Shown: positions 62,637-64,000 of the stretch, one piece after another
Layout: every line of letters begins with the position of its first letter
How positions within the stretch are numbered: position 1 is the first letter of the stretch
NCBI RefSeq assembly: GCF_028476545.1
Contig: NW_026732358.1
Coordinates: 698,392 to 762,391 of the forward strand
DNA length: 64,000 nt
Direction of reading: 5' to 3'
Source of the DNA: Physella acuta
Lineage: Eukaryota > Mollusca > Gastropoda > Physidae
Made by a program: the position numbers and the translations under genes
Notes under the pieces: model-generated
What the model was told of the DNA's origin: nothing
The model's database searches: none
What the model saw: only the letters and a program-made list of their open reading frames with translations

Positions 62637-63050
62637 CGTTTACCTGATGTTGCTGTTATGGGCGGGGGGGGGGGGGGATGTTGACCTGTTGTTGCTGTTA
62701 TGGGGGGGAGGGTAAATGTTTACCTGTTGTTGCTGTTATGGGGGAGGGGGTAAATGTTTAGCTGTTGTTTGCTGTTATGGGGGGGGCGTTAAATGTTTAC
62801 CTGTTTGTTGCTGTTATGGGGGGTGGGGGGTAAATGTTTACCTGTTGTTGCTGTTATGGAGGGGGGGGGGGTTAAATGTTTTAGCTGTCGTTGCTGTTAT
62901 GGGGGGGGGGGGGGTAAATGTTTGGCTGTCGTTGCTGTTATGGGGGGGGAGGTAAAATGTTTAGCTGTCGTTGCTGTTATGGGGGAGGGGGGGGGTTTAA
63001 ATGTTTACCTTTCATTTCTGCTTTAGTGTGTGTGTGGGGGGGGGGGGGTA
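62637..63050 (+). repeat. G-run minisatellite at the start of Tbx2/3 intron 2
   Basis: About ten ~45-bp units: AAATGTTTACCTGTTGTTGC, TGTTAT and then 7-14 G. The first unit starts at base +7 of the intron (CGTTTACCTGATGTTGCTG), so it abuts but excludes the donor. G-runs close to a donor can act as intronic splicing enhancers and form quadruplexes (known biology; effect here is inference). Confidence 0.92.
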
Positions 63051-64000
63051 AGAAGTTTATCTGTAGTTTCTGCTGGCTGGTCATTTCAAAATGTTGGGGG
63101 ATGGGGGGGGGAGGGGTTGAATTGTACCCGTGATTTCTGTTGGACACTTCAAAGGTCTTGGGGGGGGGGGGAGGTCGGGTGTAAAATATTCACCCCGTGA
63201 CCTTCTGGTGCTCTCTAAAAGTCTGGGGGGTGGGGGAGGTGGCGGTTAGGGTGTTAGGAAGTTTACCTATGATTTCAGGTGGGAATTTCAAATTCTGAGT
63301 GGGTGGGGTGGGAGGAGAAGAGGGGGCGGGGGGGGGAGTAGACTCGACATTTCTTTTGATTATTTCAAAATCTAACATGTAAACAGCTTGCCTTAGATTC
63401 GTATCAGTATGTTAGATCAATATAAAATATTTGTAGTTGCATTAAACCACACCCATGAAGACCCCCCCTACCACCATGCAAACTATCGCCTTGGGTTTGA
63501 TGTAACAACGTTGATGGGTCTATTATCACTGTGTGTTCTTTTTGGGTGTGTCGAATGTAGGACAAACTGTCATCTTACCTCATACATGAGTACAGGTGGT
63601 ACTAGACTGAGTGCATGGTAACCTTGCACTCTCTCCACACCATCAACCCCCCTCCTCATTATTTAGACAAGGCCCCTTAGACAAAAAGTCTGAAACCATT
63701 CTCCTGTTTTACTTTTCAAACCACTAAAAACTAGACATTTCACTGTCTGCAAGTTCCCACCTTTTGTCTGAACATCAGGTAGGTGTCAAGACACCTCAGG
63801 CTGTCAAGACACCTGGGGCTGTCAACATCTCCCACCTGACAATTATTAGACGTCTTTAGTCCACCCCGTCCGCCGTCCCACTCACCCCCCCACCCCATCG
63901 TCTCACTCACCCTAACCCATAGTCACCCCATCGTCTCCCTCACCCCCACCCCCATCGTCACCCATCGTCTCCATCACCCCACACACGACACTCAACGATG
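63051..64000. other. Rest of Tbx2/3 intron 2, no exon seen
   Basis: G-rich degenerate blocks to about 63350, then unique sequence and C-rich TCACCCCATCGTC repeats at 63870-63990. The next T-box exon (expected to begin R-MFP) is not in the window, so the gene continues past 64000. Confidence 0.6.

Overview
The window reads as animal nuclear DNA, most likely a gastropod or other mollusc. The basis is a spliced Tbx2/3-type T-box gene, a spliced EGF/lectin-like membrane receptor of a style common in molluscs, tRNA-derived SINEs, MITEs and a very heavy load of minisatellites. The phylum is inference; GT-AG introns and SINEs exclude a prokaryote.

Only two genes can be supported. (1) On the minus strand, 27560 to 25548: a two-exon gene for a 465-residue single-pass membrane protein (signal peptide, EGF-like module, lectin-like middle region, more EGF-like cysteines, transmembrane helix, short tail with a YTEL motif). 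Its stop codon lies inside a minisatellite that continues into the 3' flank. (2) On the plus strand, from 60056 to past the end of the window: the first two coding exons of a Tbx2/Tbx3 (Drosophila bifid/omb) orthologue. The last 15 bases of its first exon plus the 5' splice site have been tandemly copied about 30 times into intron 1, giving a 970-bp array of decoy splice donors. Intron 2 also opens with a G-run minisatellite. Exon 2 shows frame breaks that look like base-call or assembly errors, though decay cannot be excluded.

The 32 kb between the two genes has no convincing coding exon. It could be a regulatory desert of the T-box gene. A CpG-rich block at 42.2-42.75 kb carries a GC box, two CCAAT boxes and a TATA box and could be a promoter.

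Repeats make up the rest. Three copies of one ~1.0 kb non-autonomous DNA element (14961-15965, 20936-21932, 38153-39151) each have a perfect 8-bp target-site duplication and GGAAAAAAAGTCACA-type subterminal repeats. Other elements are two hAT-like MITEs, a CTCTAAG-ended MITE group, a tRNA-derived SINE family, a ~210-bp repeat pair, a MITE with interleaved inverted repeats inside the T-box intron, and a perfect 113-bp inverted repeat near 10.2 kb. About 40 minisatellite or microsatellite arrays produce nearly all the long open frames, which are not genes.
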